Source: Cristatella mucedo (Eukaryota > Bryozoa > Phylactolaemata > Cristatellidae). From it: a DNA stretch of 64,000 nucleotides. Below, piece after piece: positions 33,217 to 50,452 of this stretch (position 1 is the first letter of the stretch; each line of letters begins with the position of its first letter). The DNA lies in the NCBI GenBank assembly GCA_009760855.2, contig WPIO01000015.1:5505001-5569000 (forward strand), in the 5' to 3' direction. The notes under the pieces are model-generated. The model had not been told where the DNA came from. It saw only the letters and a list, made by a program, of their open reading frames with translations, and made no database searches. The position numbers and the translations under genes are program-made.

Positions 33217-34884
33217 CATTTTAAGCCGAATAAGTTTTCTGGATTCCATTCCCCTCCCCTCGCGGTTCCCCTAGGGGCACTGCTTCGCTTGCAGCTAAAT
33301 TTTGCAGCTCATTTACTCATTTAAAGTCATCCTTTCTTCCTACTGGCCGCGAAGTACTCTCTATTTCCCAGGATTTTCCAAGTTGTTACTTATGTTTCAT
33401 TATATTTACATTAAAATTTTTCAGCAAGCAATTGCATTGTCTTAAGTAATATCAAACACAGAACTTTCCAGAGCCTGAAGCCTTCCATGGCCGACCCTGG
33501 ATGGCCTAACTTTGATGGCTCATATGCTTCTAGAGGGCTAGAGGCCTTCAAGAGTTTTCTTATTTCGTAAAATCTCTTCCGCTATCCTTCTCTTAGTAAA
33601 CCCTCAGCGAGCAAGTGACTTCTATTGACCCTCACTCGGGAATGCTGGTGTTGCCATGTCAAGAAAACCTCTGAGTCCGGTACAGGAGTCGTGTCTTGAT
33701 TTTTCAAGAGGCTAAACCTTGACAATGAGATGAGGTTACCGGAAGACTCCCAAGAAAAGTCTCGCTGTTAACTTCTATGAACTCGAAGCTGAGAGTGCAG
33801 AGAGAGGATGAATTATATCCAATTTACGACCAATTTACTCTAATTTCAGAAGCTGTGATACTATTCCAAAGATATTCCAGTTGAATATTTTTAATTGTAT
33901 CCGTGATACAAACATGACAATTGCACTTAGCATTGATTTGCAATCCTAAGTTTTCCAATGAAGTTACTCAAACAATCGGTCAATAGTAGTTCTTGGTTTT
34001 GAACACTTATAAAAAGCCATGTGCAGCTCGCTATAAATCCTAAATACTAAGAAGCACATTGGTGCGCACCAACAGTATCGCGTTGAGAACAACATTGAAG
34101 TTACAATCTTAGGCAGATTTACATGGACACTAACATCTTTATGGTTAATACCAACATGTTGTGCCACCCATGTACCTACTTAATTGGTTTCAAAAGAGGA
34201 AAACATTTCTTTTAGCTCTGCCGCCATAATAGTTCAGTGTGACCTTTGGCCCAACTCCTACAAGAGACCGATAAGGTCAATATCGTTCTTAAAATTTTGA
34301 TCGTGCCGTGTGAGGCTTAAGAAAAATCACGCTACCGCTGGAGCGTCTCTTTGATATGGAGAATATACTTACCCTGAAAAGAGGTGCATGCCAACCTCTA
34401 CAGTTTGTTCCCTTGTCTAACGTAACACTTCTCTCGATTGCAACCATCTAGCTCGGGCCGCGACTGCCCTGATTTTAGAGAGTGATATGTAGCAACATTT
34501 TTTAATCTCCTGCAACCATGAATAGTGGTTCTTAACCAGCGATGCCGTCTTGCCTTTCAGGACTCTCCGAACAGCGTTTTTTAGCTCTTCTAAATACACT
34601 AAATTGAAGTCTACAGATTTGTTGAAGTCAACGAAATTCTTGTCTATATATATCATAGGTAATGATTTTCATTTCCTATATCAGATTGACAGGTATATAA
34701 GCATCTGCATGTGGCATGAACTTTCCACTGGGTACACAGTCCTTAGCAATGCTCTCAGCACAACGTAAGAATCGACTGAGCTTCTTTGCACATCTTTGCA
34801 TATTTGTGTATGGTCGACTTCTGGTGGTCGTGCAAGCAAATTTCTTCAAGGACAATGAGTAGTGGATCAAGTATCACAATTGGA
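33217..34884. other. unassigned sequence
   Basis: About 1.7 kb of AT-rich DNA. Short open frames occur near 33,964-34,167 and 34,417-34,656, without motifs. No repeat family was recognised. Confidence 0.45.
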
Positions 34885-34908
34885 TGTGTGTGTGTGTGTG
34901 TGTGTGTA
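34885..34908. repeat. (GT)n microsatellite
   Basis: About twelve GT dinucleotides in a row. Confidence 0.95.
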
Positions 34909-35558
34909 TTATGGATAGACTCTGCTTCGAGATGCTGCTCGGCTCGTAGAATTAAAGAGAACCAGCCATGCGAAACGAAATTCCTGCAAAATAAGACAGC
35001 CTGAAAATATGTACAAGCAAACAAGCAAACTAGCAAGCTGGATGACGGTTATGAAAACGGGGCTTCTAAGCAGTCAAGCTTAGGGACGCCTAGCCGCTGA
35101 TTCTTTGAATGCCTACGTTCGGCTAAAAAAAACACTCACAGCATCGAGTTTAAGAGGGTGAGCTCAATTGAAGTGCCTTTGCCATGTCGGAAGCAGCAGA
35201 AGAAGCAAATTCCAGCGCCCGACATTAGTGGTCAGTCGGAATGCGACTGGCGGGTAATGAGTACCCAACCTGTTGCTGACTGCTGCCAGCACGGCCATGC
35301 CGATGAGGCATTGCAAGGAGGCCCCTTGTTCTGAATGAATAAATACACCAGAGGGCAAAGTCGAAGGCACTCGGCAGCTGCATTCATTTTAAGCAGCTGT
35401 AAAAAGGAGAATTTTCTTGAAAGGAGGCTTATCAGGTTCAGCGTCAAGTTGAGATGGATTGGCTACCGGTGGCTTTTGGTAATGTCCCGCCATGCTGTCC
35501 TAACGAGATAAGTGTTGCATCCACATCACTAACCTTGGGCGAGGCGATACAGTCTTGT
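34909..35558. other. unassigned sequence
   Basis: No recognisable element, RNA gene or coding domain. Confidence 0.45.
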
Positions 35559-36527
35559 ATAATAATAATGATACTAATATTTTATTCGTTATAGAGAACT
35601 CAATCGCTTCCTAGGAACTTAACAATTGCTGCAAATGAAGCACGATCGAATAGTTTTTGTTAACGTGCTTAATTACAACAAGCGTAAAGTACTTAGAGGT
35701 GACATGCACATGGTCAGCATGCAAAACTGGTCAGTGGCAGCAAGCTAAGTGTCATCACGCATTAGCATATCAAAAGACTGATCAGATAGACCCACCAAAT
35801 GCTTTGATAAATATATGCATTTGTAGTTTCTTTTTAAATATCGCAAGTCAAGGGATGTCATGACGCCAGCGGGAAGTGAGTTCCAGGCTTCGGGGGCACA
35901 CGAACTAAAGGCTCACTGTCCAAGGGATTTGAGATTCGTACTAGGTATAGATAAATGATTAGTGAAAAGTGGACGGTACTATCCCATGCCTGGTGCGGGA
36001 TTAGATCTGATATGTAAGGTCGAGCCCAAAAATAAAATACTCAAAAGTGACAGAACCTGGCAAACAATGCGTTGCTAGACTGGGAGCCAGGGCAGGTCGG
36101 GAAAAGTCGTATGGTGGAGTAACTGTACTGCTTACGATAGACAAGCCTAGCTGCAGAGTTCTGCAATAACTGTAAGTACTAATTGCATAGGCGGTACATC
36201 AGCAAGCTGTGGGTCACAGAAGTCGAGACGGAATGTCACAAATAGATAAAATAGTTTACATATATTATCCCTAAGTAATTTTGAATGTTAGCAATGTTAA
36301 CTGGCTGAATGCAATCTGAATTGATTGGGGAGCTGATGTGATCATCTAATGAAAGGTTACTTGGGAACAGGACACCTAGATATCGTACCGGCTAATATGC
36401 TATATCATAGGCGATATGCTGTCATAGCCAATTAGGAGCGTTAACCATTCCGAATTCCGAATTACACTTGATTTTTCAATAACTAGTAAGTTGATTTTAT
36501 AATCCTTTAGTTCAAGAAAGTTTGCTG
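35559..36527 (-). mobile_element. LINE-A 3' third, old
   Basis: From an AATAATAAT tail at the left the copy runs through a decayed terminal motif (CGCTTCCTAGGAACTTAAC), the 3' UTR and the C-terminal coding region (AGTGAGTTCCAGGCTTCGGG matches the WNSLP block in reverse). It ends near TTCAAGAAAGTTTGCTGAT, the former FLKLND region. There are many stops and gaps. Confidence 0.75.
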
Positions 36528-36796
36528 ATATAAAGTCAAGCCCAAAAACGTACACAATTAAGTTCCATAGCTGGTTCGCCTACAACCTTATATTACTTTG
36601 TTCGCCTGTTCTCTGATTACTCCCGCAGAAGCTAAGTTAGCACGTTACCATTAATAGTAAGAATAAAACACAGTAATTCTGAATAGCACCTGCCAATAAA
36701 AACCTTGCGTAGAGCACGAACGTTAAGCGTGCTGTGAATTACCTACGCGGCTGCAGAGCAGCACTGCATGTGCTAGTGGCTTCACCATCGGGCCGC

Positions 36797-37118
36797 CGTG
36801 TATGACGACATCGCCTGACTTGACCACATTTTAAAAAGGCTAAAAGGCGCATATTTTTTCACAGCATTTAGAGACTCCTTGTGATTCGTATTTTATTTGC
36901 GTAGGCGTGCTGACACTGTGCAGGTTGCCACTAACCATCTTTGCACGCTTATCCTGTGCTTGTCACCTCGAAGTATGTTATCCATGCTAACACTGGAGCT
37001 ATTTCTAACCATGTGATCGTGCTTAATTTTAAGCATAAGTACCGTACCTAGAGAGATATAAAAATCTCTAAAGAGATTTATGTAAAGTATGTTCTTAATA
37101 TTATTGTTATTATCCAGA
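36797..37118 (+). mobile_element. LINE-A 3' end
   Basis: It begins at CTGACTTGACCACATTTT, passes the 3' UTR (GCTGACACTGTGCAGGTTGCC) and ends in a decayed terminal motif with an ATT-rich tail. It is 5' truncated and opposite in direction to the preceding copy. Confidence 0.75.
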
Positions 37119-38034
37119 TACAAACCTGCTTTCGCAGCTGCCTACTATGACGGCAATAATACAAAGCAGATCCTAATGGGATGCGTCCACGAGACGGAGT
37201 ATGGGGAAATGTGGTTCAGCTGGGGATGCATATTGTGGTACACCAAATCTCCACTGTAACTCAATCTCCAATGCCGGATGAACCACGTCGTTTTTCTTAT
37301 TCGTGCTACCAATTACAGCGAATGAAGTAGTGTAGTTCCTGACCTTTAGCATTCTTATCTTGATTCAAGTGGACAGCACAGACATCACGACTGCATGGGC
37401 CGAGGCTGCACCGTTTCCAAATACACTTGGCGAGTCAATAGCCATGCTGCTTGTAAACACTCTGACACCACCGATGAGGGTAGCGTTAAGCGCCATTGCG
37501 AGGCTGGTACTCCGACCGTCGGCTATTTGTACTTGAAACTTTCCTTAGCACAATAATGCGATGCTGTTCCTCTATTTGCGAAACTCTCCTCGTTATTTCA
37601 CTCGTCATTAAAATTTGCAATCTCAAGGGAATGTTGCCTCAGCAGCACCAAAGAAGCTGTAATAAATAAAACGCCTATAGTAGAAAACCTATTGAACTTC
37701 TTAAAGAAACATCTGCTTTCAGAAAGCTCTCAAAATTTCGATTCATGGCTCAAAAGGACAAGCTGTGCATGCAATATAGAACTTGCAGCGCCCAAAACTA
37801 AAAGCTACGAGTTTATTCAGGTTATGGATATCATTTAACCGTACACGTGTTCGTTTTTTTATTATTCCCGCGCACGGGCTTGCACCGGGCTTAGCCCAAT
37901 GCTAATCTATATAAGTCGACGCGACGTCTTTAGCACCGATTGGGAGGGCGACACTCAGTACGATGCTCCCGCGACCAAGAGATACTTTGGCATGAACGAG
38001 GAACCCTTGAATCGTTTGCTTATACGATGGAGTA
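37119..38034. other. unassigned sequence
   Basis: No repeat family or gene was recognised. Confidence 0.45.
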
Positions 38035-41000
38035 CCATATGTATGTATGTATGCATCTCCGTCAGTAACTCCACAAAGTCATAAAGACCATGTGGGTGTT
38101 ACGCAGGAGAGCTTTGTATAGCTCACTCACAGCCTAAGCGGCTTTCGGTACGCGTTCGGTAGCCAAGAGACTTTGTGTCACGCCACAAAGAGAAAGTGGG
38201 AAGCATAGCAGAGTTAGGAGAGCAGTTGAGGTAGTGAGTAGCATAGAAGTAGCAGTTCAGGACCGCTGAAAAAGACGTGCCATAGTCGGCAGTTGGAGAG
38301 TAGATGTCGTTGCATATGAATTGTGGAAGCGAGTTCCACAGTCTAGGACCTGCAGAGCTAAAGCTTCTGTCACCAACTGTCTTTAACCGGGGGAATGGGA
38401 CAGCTAATTTATTGTCCACACAGGACCTGAGGGTGCGAACAGGCTGAAACTGATGCAGCAGTTCAGCTAGGTACTAAGGAGCCAAGCCGTGGCGGGCCTT
38501 GTGGGTCAGCGTAAGAACTTTGCTCTGTATCCTTTGCTCAACCGGAAACCATCCTAGCTCTTTCAGCAAAGGTGACACGTGCTCAAACCGCTGGGACTTG
38601 AAGACCAGCCTTGCAGCCATATTCATAATCCGCTGTAGTGGCATAATAGCTTTCTTTGGCAGCCCAGCCAAAATGGAATTACAATAATCAAGCCGAGACA
38701 GAACTAAAGAGCAAGTTAAATTTTTTACAAGCCACTGTGGGAGACTGCTTCTAATCTTGGATAGGGATCGAATGTGATGGCTAGCTGTAGAGGCAGTCTT
38801 CTTAATGAAGCTTTTGAAATTGAGGCAGCTATCGAACACGACACCTAGATTACAAGCACGTGGTGAAGGTCGCACAATAGCATAACCTATTAGAACGGCA
38901 AAGCCTTTTAATCCAGCCACACGCTTAGGGTGTCCTATGAGAAGCAGTTCGGTTTTCTCGTCACTCAATTTCAGGAAGTTTTCCGACATCCAGGATCGAA
39001 TATCGGCAAGGCAAGTATTCAGTTTCTCAGTTGCTGCAGCAGATTCCGACGGTTTAAATGACAAATACAACTGAGTATCGTCAGCATAGAAGTGACATCC
39101 AATTCCACGGGTCTTAATCACTTTTCCCAGAGGTTGCGTATAAATGGGGAACAGCAAGGGACCAAGTACAGACCCTTGAGGGACTCCACAGGCGACCCTT
39201 CTCACGTCTGAGACCTGACCCCCACACTACACGGATTGAACACGATCAGACAAGTATGATTTAAACCACGCCAGTGCTTCGTCTGCCAGACCGATCGTTG
39301 TTCTCAATCGTTCAAGCAGAACTTCGTGATAAAAGGTGTCAAAGGCAGCAGAAAGATCTAGCAGAGCTAGGGCAGTGACATTCCCGTCGTCGTTGCCACG
39401 TAGAATGTCATTGTTAACACGGAGGAGAGCAGTTTCACTAGAGTGCTGCCTCCTGAAACCTGATTGAAATGTTTCTGACATTCCAGTATTTTTAATATGT
39501 TCAACTTGCTGCTTAGCGACGATTTTTTCAAGAATCTTTGATAAGAACGGAAGAAGGGAAACTGGACGATAGTTTTCTAGGACCTCTGTGTCTAATCCAG
39601 GCTTTTTACGAATAGGTCTAACGATTGCCGATTTGAAGGCCTTGGGGACGATCCCTTTTCCAAACGAAGCATTACAAATCTCGGTTATGGCAGGGCTAAG
39701 TTGGTATGCAAGTGAAGACCACATAGATGAAGGTATAGGGTCTTTAGGAGACGAGCTCTTTTTGCTAGACCTTATTAAGGCAGCCACATCACAGGCAGAA
39801 ACATCAGAGAACCTTTTAAGAAAGGTCACAGGTTGAGGAACGGCAATTGCTTTGGTCGGAGAGGGCTTAATGGAGGCACGAATGTGCACAATTATTTCAG
39901 TAAAGAAGGCTGAAAACTTTTCGGCTGAGCCCTTAATATCTGGGGAGTCAGACCTGACAGCATTGGCCAGTAACTGGTTTACTGTCTTATAAATCTGTTT
40001 AGTGTCTGACTGGCATGAATTTAGTTTTCTAATGAAAAAATAAGCCCTGCCTTTTTTAAGCTTTCGGGTGTAAACTCAAAGGAAGTCTATAAAATTGACT
40101 AGGTCTGCCTCAGACCCCAATTTCTTGAAACGATGTTCCAGCCTGCGCTTAACACGGAGCATCTTAAGGAGTTTTTTTGTAAAATGAAAGCAATCTCGAC
40201 GACTTTTAACACGGATAGAGCGAACGGGAGCATGCTTGTCAAGAGCATTCCTGAGTGTCATGTTCATCGCATCAGTGAAGGTATCGAGGCTGTCGGTCGA
40301 GTCTGAATGCTGATCAAGAAGGCCTGCATCACAAACAGATTTCAAAAACTTGTCCATGTCAATTCTTTGTGAGGTTCGTCGTTTGGCAAATTTGACATTG
40401 CCGTGCACGTACGAGGGAGCAGGAACAGTAAACGAGACCGAACAATGATCTGAGAGGGTCAGTGGGCACACCATAAAGTCAGTGGGGAGGACATCCTTAG
40501 TGATTACGAGATCTAGAATGTGGCCACCGACGTCGGTGCTATGATTTACGTGTTGGGCCGAACCGAAATTCTCCAGACAGTCAAGAAATGAGCGGACCTG
40601 GCTGTTGCTAGGGTTGTCAACTTGAATATTCAAGTCTCCTACAATCTGTAGCGGCCTATCACACACAAATATTTTAGCGAGGAACCCTGAAAAGTCCTCT
40701 ATAAACAAGTTTAGACAGCCAGAATGAGGCCGGTATATCACGACGGTGAGAGGCATTGTCTTTGATGAAGACCTGATAGCAACCGATTCAAACGATGACC
40801 CTTGCGAGAAACTGCACATTTTATAGCCAAACGATTCGCGAACAACAATTGTAACCCCACCACCAACCTTGTCACAATGCAAGCCAGCACTATTCAGTGA
40901 GAAAGAAGTGAGCACCATTTTCTGTACATCAATGTGAGAAGGACGTGGTAGAGGTCAACCGCTACTACGCTCAGTTAAAGCCAAGTACTGGTTACAAGCA
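38035..41000 (-). mobile_element. LINE-B, long 5'-truncated copy
   Basis: LINE-B is a second L2/CR1-like family. This copy has a GTATGTATGTATGCATCTCCGT end at the left, a ~50-nt 3' UTR, and then the complete RT and most of the endonuclease. The family tail elsewhere is (ACATT)n. LINE-B differs clearly from LINE-A in protein sequence and in its much shorter 3' UTR. The 5' limit near 41,000 is estimated from the loss of coding similarity. Confidence 0.85.
38101..40990 (-). pseudogene. LINE-B endonuclease-RT polyprotein with nonsense codons only
   Basis: All recognisable parts lie in one reading frame. They are the endonuclease (40,076-40,990: GGGVTIVVRESFGYK, VIYRPHSG, GDLNIQVDNPSN, LSDHCSVSF), linker and first RT blocks (39,227-40,075: [49 protein letters not shown]), the catalytic palm with [10 protein letters not shown] (38,474-39,205), and the C-terminus (38,123-38,419). 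The frame is cut by TGA at about 40,955, TGA at 40,076, TAG at 39,227, TAG at 38,474 and an early TGA at 38,123, with no net frameshift between them. Catalytic Asp and His residues are retained in the EN and RT blocks quoted. The family's normal stop would be about a dozen codons past 38,123. Confidence 0.88.
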
Positions 41001-42675
41001 ACGTGGGGCTGAGGTAGCTGTGGCGGACCAGTTAGTTGGCGAAAAGCAAAACTAAGCAGTCATTAAATACCTAAGTAACAGTTATTATATAGCGTTGCTT
41101 TGATAACAGCGTCTGTTCTGTGCTATGCCTATCATCTGTCGATTTGAAATTGCTGTTCCTCACAACCAGCCATAATACAAAGAATTATGCCACTACACAG
41201 GAGCTGCCTTAGGCACGTTTCCGGCCTAATCACACATGGCAAACGTCGCCGCTCTTGCATGCATCCACAATGCAGCCGCTGGAATTTAGGTGATATAACT
41301 TTATTAATTTTGAAAACCACTTTTTGTAGAAGTCCGAAGCTTTCACCAGATTCGTGGCCACGCACACGTGCCCACACATTCTGGAAATTCTTCAGCACTG
41401 CCGACGTATTATGAAAGCGTTATGCCTCACCGCCTCCTCGCCCACTGCCTCGCATCAAAGTACTTAAATCTTTGTGTAGCCAGTGCTCGTTTTATGTTAC
41501 GAGCTCGGCGAACTGTCTCCTAATTAAAAGTCGATATTTACTGCGCAATAATCTGATAGCCTTAATAGTAGAGCTGTCACGATGCTTTCAACTGCGAAAC
41601 CTTGTGTAATTTAAAAGTTCTTCACGAGAAGAAAATCTGAATACATCTTTAAGAGTTCGGGTATAAGAAGAATTCTGAATTGTTCACACTGCAATCGATT
41701 AATGGGTCTACGTGACCTAAAAAGGCTTTCTTCCATTCTCTGCACTCTTTGCCTTAATGCTAACCAATCATTTTCTGCCTTCACTGCCTCTTTACGATAC
41801 GCTAGGTACATTCGAGTGAAGGCCTTCAGCTTCTTCAGCAGCTTCGGATTCGTTTAAAACCTGATCTGAGTGGTCAGTGCTGTCTTTGCTGGTGATTTCT
41901 GCTTATTTCTGCAGCCATGTATGCTAAGGACTTGAGCTTCTCTTTGACTAGAGCAATCAGCCCACGTTTGCTTCATCGGCGGTAACTTAATTTAGCGGGT
42001 CGAAACGGAGGAGTTGATAGGGTTCTTCTCTCTCTGAAGGTACTAGAATTTGACTTCGGATGGCAGCCTATCGCACTCTACTCTCTTTCAGTCAGAAGAT
42101 ACATCTAATTTTGGTTAAGCCATGAAAACCCAGGTGTTAACGCTGTGCACATTCAGATGGCCAATCAACCGCCGATACTTTCTAGCAGTAAGCTGAGCAG
42201 CTATACCTGCCGAGAGCGGCCTCGGGCGACTCCTTGCGTAATGTGGGCCTTTACCTGATTTCTCCACGACACCTTCGGGTAATCCACTGCTATCTTCGCT
42301 GTGACGATTGATGAACTGTCTTCGGATATGCTACACAAAACAGGGCCTGCTTTAGCATAAGATGCCATCTCGCCATTAATCAATACCTACTGGCGAGCCT
42401 TCTACGGCGGGTCAGTGAGAACCTTCCTGCATCCTGCGTTCGCCCTATCAACAGCTCCGCTATCAAACCTACGACCCGTAGTTTTAAAGTGTTGATTAGT
42501 ACTTTTTGCGGTAGTAGCCCACCCACCGTAGGCAAGCACGTTGTAAAACATTGACCGGCGGCCGTTACTAAGGTTCAATTTAATTTCAAAGGGCCCGAGT
42601 TCACCGGGCCGGATACAGGCCGACTGAAATACATGCCACTTCATCGCCGTCACCCAGTTGTTGGACAGCATCTTA
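41001..42675. other. unassigned sequence between two LINE-B copies
   Basis: About 1.7 kb. The last ~190 bp before 42,676 could belong to the LINE-B 5' region, but there is no second copy to compare with. Overlapping short frames on both strands at 41,132-41,414 carry no known domain. Confidence 0.4.
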
Positions 42676-45600
42676 AATTCTGCCTACTAAATATCCGCTC
42701 GCTAAAAACCAAGGGGTTACTAATCCGCAATCAGGTGCATCAAGAGAAGCTAGATGCATTTCTGCTAACCGAAACTTAGATGACGCCTTGTTCCAGTAGC
42801 TGTATTTCTGAGACCACTCCACCCGGGTTCTCATTCAATCAGTCCATGCGTTCTGACAAGGTTGGTGGCGGGATTGAAATTGTTGTTCGCGAATTGTTTG
42901 GCTATAGGATGTACAGATTTTTGCTTGGGCCATCGGTTGAATCGGTTGCAATCAGGTCTTCATCTTGGACAATGCCTCTACTGTTGTGATATACCGGCCT
43001 CAATCTGGCTGTCTAAACTTGTTTAGAGAGGAGTTTCAGAGTTCCTCGCTAAAATATTTGTGTGACAGGCCGTTACTGATTGTAGGAGACTTAAATATTC
43101 ACGTTGACGACCCTAGCAACAGCCAGTTCCGCTCATTTCTTGACTGTCTGGAGAATTACGGTTTGGCCCAACACGTTAATCATAGCACCCACGTTGGTGG
43201 CCACATTCTAGATCTCGTGATCACTAAGGATGTCCTCCCCACTCACCTTGTGGTGTCCCACCTGACCCTATTAGATCACTGTTTGGTCCCGTTTACTGTT
43301 CCTGCTCCCTTGTACGTCCAGGGTAATGTCGAACTTGTCAAACGGCATAACTTGCAAAGCATTGACATAGACAAGTTTTTGAAATCTGAATCTGAATGCA
43401 GATCTTCATGATCTGCATTCAGGTTCAACAGTCAGCCTCGATACCCTCTCAGATGGGATGAACATGACACTCAGAAGTGCTCTTGACAAGCATGCTTTCG
43501 TTCATTCTATTCGTGTTCAAAGTCGTGGAAATTCTTATCGATTTACAAAAAACTCCTAAAGATGCCCGGGTTAAGCACAGGCTTAACGTTGTTTCGAGAA
43601 ATCAGTTTCTGATGCAGATCTAGTCAATTTCACAGACTTCCTACGAGTTTGCACCCGAAAGCTTAAAAAACCAGGGCTTTCTTTCTCATCGTTAAGCTGA
43701 ATTCTTACCAGTCAGACCTTAAACAAATTTACAAGAAAGTAAACCATTTATTGCCCAATGCTGTGAGGTCTGATTTGCAAGATATTACGGTCTCAGCCAA
43801 AACATTCTCAGCCTTCTTGACTGAAAAAATTGTGCAATTTCATGCCTCCATTATACCCCCTCCAACTAAAGCAATTGAGGTGTCACAACCTGTGCCATTC
43901 CTTAAAAGTTTTTCCGAGATTTCTGCATGGGATGTAGCTATCTTAATAAGGTCTAGAAAAACGAGCTCGTCTCCTAAAGACCCTATACCTTCATCTTTGT
44001 GGTTTTCACTAGCAGACCAACTAAGGCCGGGCATGACCAAGCTTGTTAATGGGGAAAGGGGCCGTCCCCAAGTCCTTCAAATCGGCCGTTCAATCCATAC
44101 TTAAAAAGCCTGGATTGGATACAGTGGTCCTTGTAAACTATCCCCAGTTTCCATTTTTCATTTCTTGTCAAAGATTCTTGCAAAAGTTTTTGCTAAGCAG
44201 CTAGTTGAACATATTAGAATAAAAGGAAATGTCAGATTCAATTCAATCAGAGTTCAAGAGGCAGCACTTCACTGACACTGTTCTCCTCAGTGTTAACAAT
44301 GAAACTCTAATTGTCAAGGACTACGGGAATTTCACTGCCCAAACTCTGCTAGATCTGTCTGCTGCCTTCGACACCATTGATCACGATGTTCTGCTTGAAC
44401 GATTGAGAACAACGGTCGGTCTGGCAGACGAAGCACTGGCGCGGTTTGAATCTTACTCTTCTGATTGTATTCAATCCGTGTCTTGTCGGGGTCAGGTCAC
44501 ACACACGAGAAGGGTCACCAGTCGAGTTCCTTAAGGGTCCGTACTGGTCCGTTGTTGTTCTCCGCTTATACATTACCTCTGCGAAAAGTGCTTCAAGCCG
44601 ATGGAAAAGGATGTAATTTTTATGTTGACAATACTCAGTTGTATTTATCATTCAAACCGTCAAAATCTGCTGCAGCAACTGATAAACTGAATGGTTGCCG
44701 TGATGATATTCGATCCCGGATCTCGGAAAACTTCCTGAAATTAAATGTTGACATGAACGAACTGCTGCTCGTAGGACACCCTAAGCGTGTGGCTGGATTA
44801 AAAGGCTTTGCTCTTCTAATAGGTGATGCTATTGTGGAGCATCACCACGTGCTCAAAATTTAGGTGTATTTTTCGACAACTGCATCAAACTTTAAAGCTT
44901 CATTCAGGAGACTGCTCATACAATTAGCCAACACGTCCGATCCCTATCCAAGATTAGGAGCTGTCTCCCACAGTTGCTTGTAAAAAATTTAACTAGCTCC
45001 TTAGTTCTGTCTCTGCTTGATCATTGTAATTCCCTTTTGGCTGGGCTGCCAATGAAAGCTATTAGGCCACTGCAGCTGACAATGAATATGGCTGCAATGC
45101 TAGTCATCAAGTCCCAGAGGTTTGAGCACATGTCTCCTTTACTAAAAGAGCTAGCATGGATGCCGTTTGAGCGACGGATACAGAGTAAAGTTCTTACGCT
45201 GACCCACAAGGTCCGCCATGGCTTGGCTCCTTCGTACTTAGCTGAACTGCTGCATCAGTTTCGGTCTGTTTGTGCCCTCGGGTCATGTTTGGACCATCAA
45301 TGAGCTGTTCCACTCCTTCAGCTTACAGACCGTTGGCAACAGAAGCTTTAGCTCTGCAGGTCCTAGACTGTGGAACTCGCCTCCAGAATTCTTACGCAGC
45401 GAGAACTACTCTACTACTGCTGACTATTTCTCATAATTTTCAGTAGTCATGAGCTGCTACTTCCGTGCTACTCACTACCTCAATCGCTCTCCTGACTCTG
45501 CTATGCTTCCCACTTTCTCTCTGTTGCGTGAAACGAGGTCTGTTTGCTACCGTATGCGTACCAAAAGCCGCTAGGCTGTGAGTGGGCTATAAAAATTCTC
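42676..45600 (+). pseudogene. LINE-B endonuclease-RT, frameshifted
   Basis: Frames change at least five times. Order of parts: NIRSLKTKGLLIRNQV and LLTET followed at once by a stop; GGGIEIVVRELFGYR; VIYRPQSG with GDLNIHVDDPSN (42,965-43,411), where the SDH block reads LDH; linker (43,751-44,104); LLDLSAAFDTIDHD (44,229-44,534); palm (44,465-44,863), where YADD has become YVDN, losing one catalytic Asp; and the C-terminal LQLTMNMAAMLVIKSQRF region (44,974-45,303). The missing Asp and the frameshifts show long decay, older than the plus-strand LINE-A at 18.9 kb. Confidence 0.85.
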
Positions 45601-45657
45601 CTGCATAACACCCACAATGGTCTTTATGACTTCGTGTAGTTACAGACGGAGATGCAT
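42676..45657 (+). mobile_element. LINE-B, near-complete copy
   Basis: Coding similarity starts at CTGCCTACTAAATATCCGCTC (start of the endonuclease) and runs to the terminal CACCCACAATGGTCTTTATG and GACGGAGATGCAT. Its orientation is opposite to the 38-41 kb copy, so the two long LINE-B elements are arranged head to head (5' ends facing) across ~1.7 kb. The ACATT tail is degraded. Confidence 0.87.
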
Positions 45658-49744
<4,087 letters not shown>

Positions 49745-50012
49745 TTAATGTGCATCTCCACCTGTTACAACACAGAGCCACAAAGACTGTGCCAGTGCAA
49801 CGCTGGAGATTTTTGTATAGCGAACTCACAGCCTTAGCGGCTTTCGGTATGCATTCGGTAGCCAACATAGTTCATTTCACTCGACAAAGAGAAATTGGAA
49901 AGCCTAGCAGTCAGGAGAGCAGTTGAGATAGTGAGTAACATGAAAATAGCAGCTCAGGACCGCTGGAAAGGATGTGCCGTAGTCGGCAGAAGGAGAGTAA
50001 TAGGGACAGACG
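49745..50012 (-). mobile_element. LINE-B 3' end, diverged
   Basis: The reversed tail reads TAATGTGCATCTCC, then CACAAAGAC, the stop region (GATTTTTGTATAGCGAACTC) and the strongly conserved CAGCCTTAGCGGCTTTCGG. The match continues to GCCGTAGTCGGCAGAAGGAG near 50,000. It is 5' truncated. Confidence 0.8.
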
Positions 50013-50452
50013 ACAACGTTGAGCTTGTTGATGAAGGCAGTAGTGAGTTAACTATTGAATAACAGATAAAGTTAGACAGTGAAAAAAGAAAAACAAATTA
50101 AGTATTGTCCGTCCTGAGGTGGTATCGCCAAAGTTTAACATAAACGAAACGGGTGAGGCATTTCCCCTATCGCTCATGGAATGCCGTTTCTTGAAAAACA
50201 AATTAATGCAACTTTGAAGGATACTTAAAAGTTGTACGGCAAGCTACTAATTCTGTCGCTGTTGTTAAATCTTCCAAGAAAGTAGAAAACAAAAACTGTC
50301 AAAGAATAATTCTTATTTCAGAAAAATTTTAATGAGTGAACCCTAACCATTCAATCGCAAAGCAGCCATCCACCCAGTCGAGAGAGTTTAGAGGAGGAGT
50401 AAGCCAATGAACCAACTGAACCAATGAATGAGCCTATGAACCTCTCTGGAAG
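50013..50452. other. unassigned sequence
   Basis: AT-rich spacer between two truncated LINE ends. Nothing was recognised. Confidence 0.45.
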
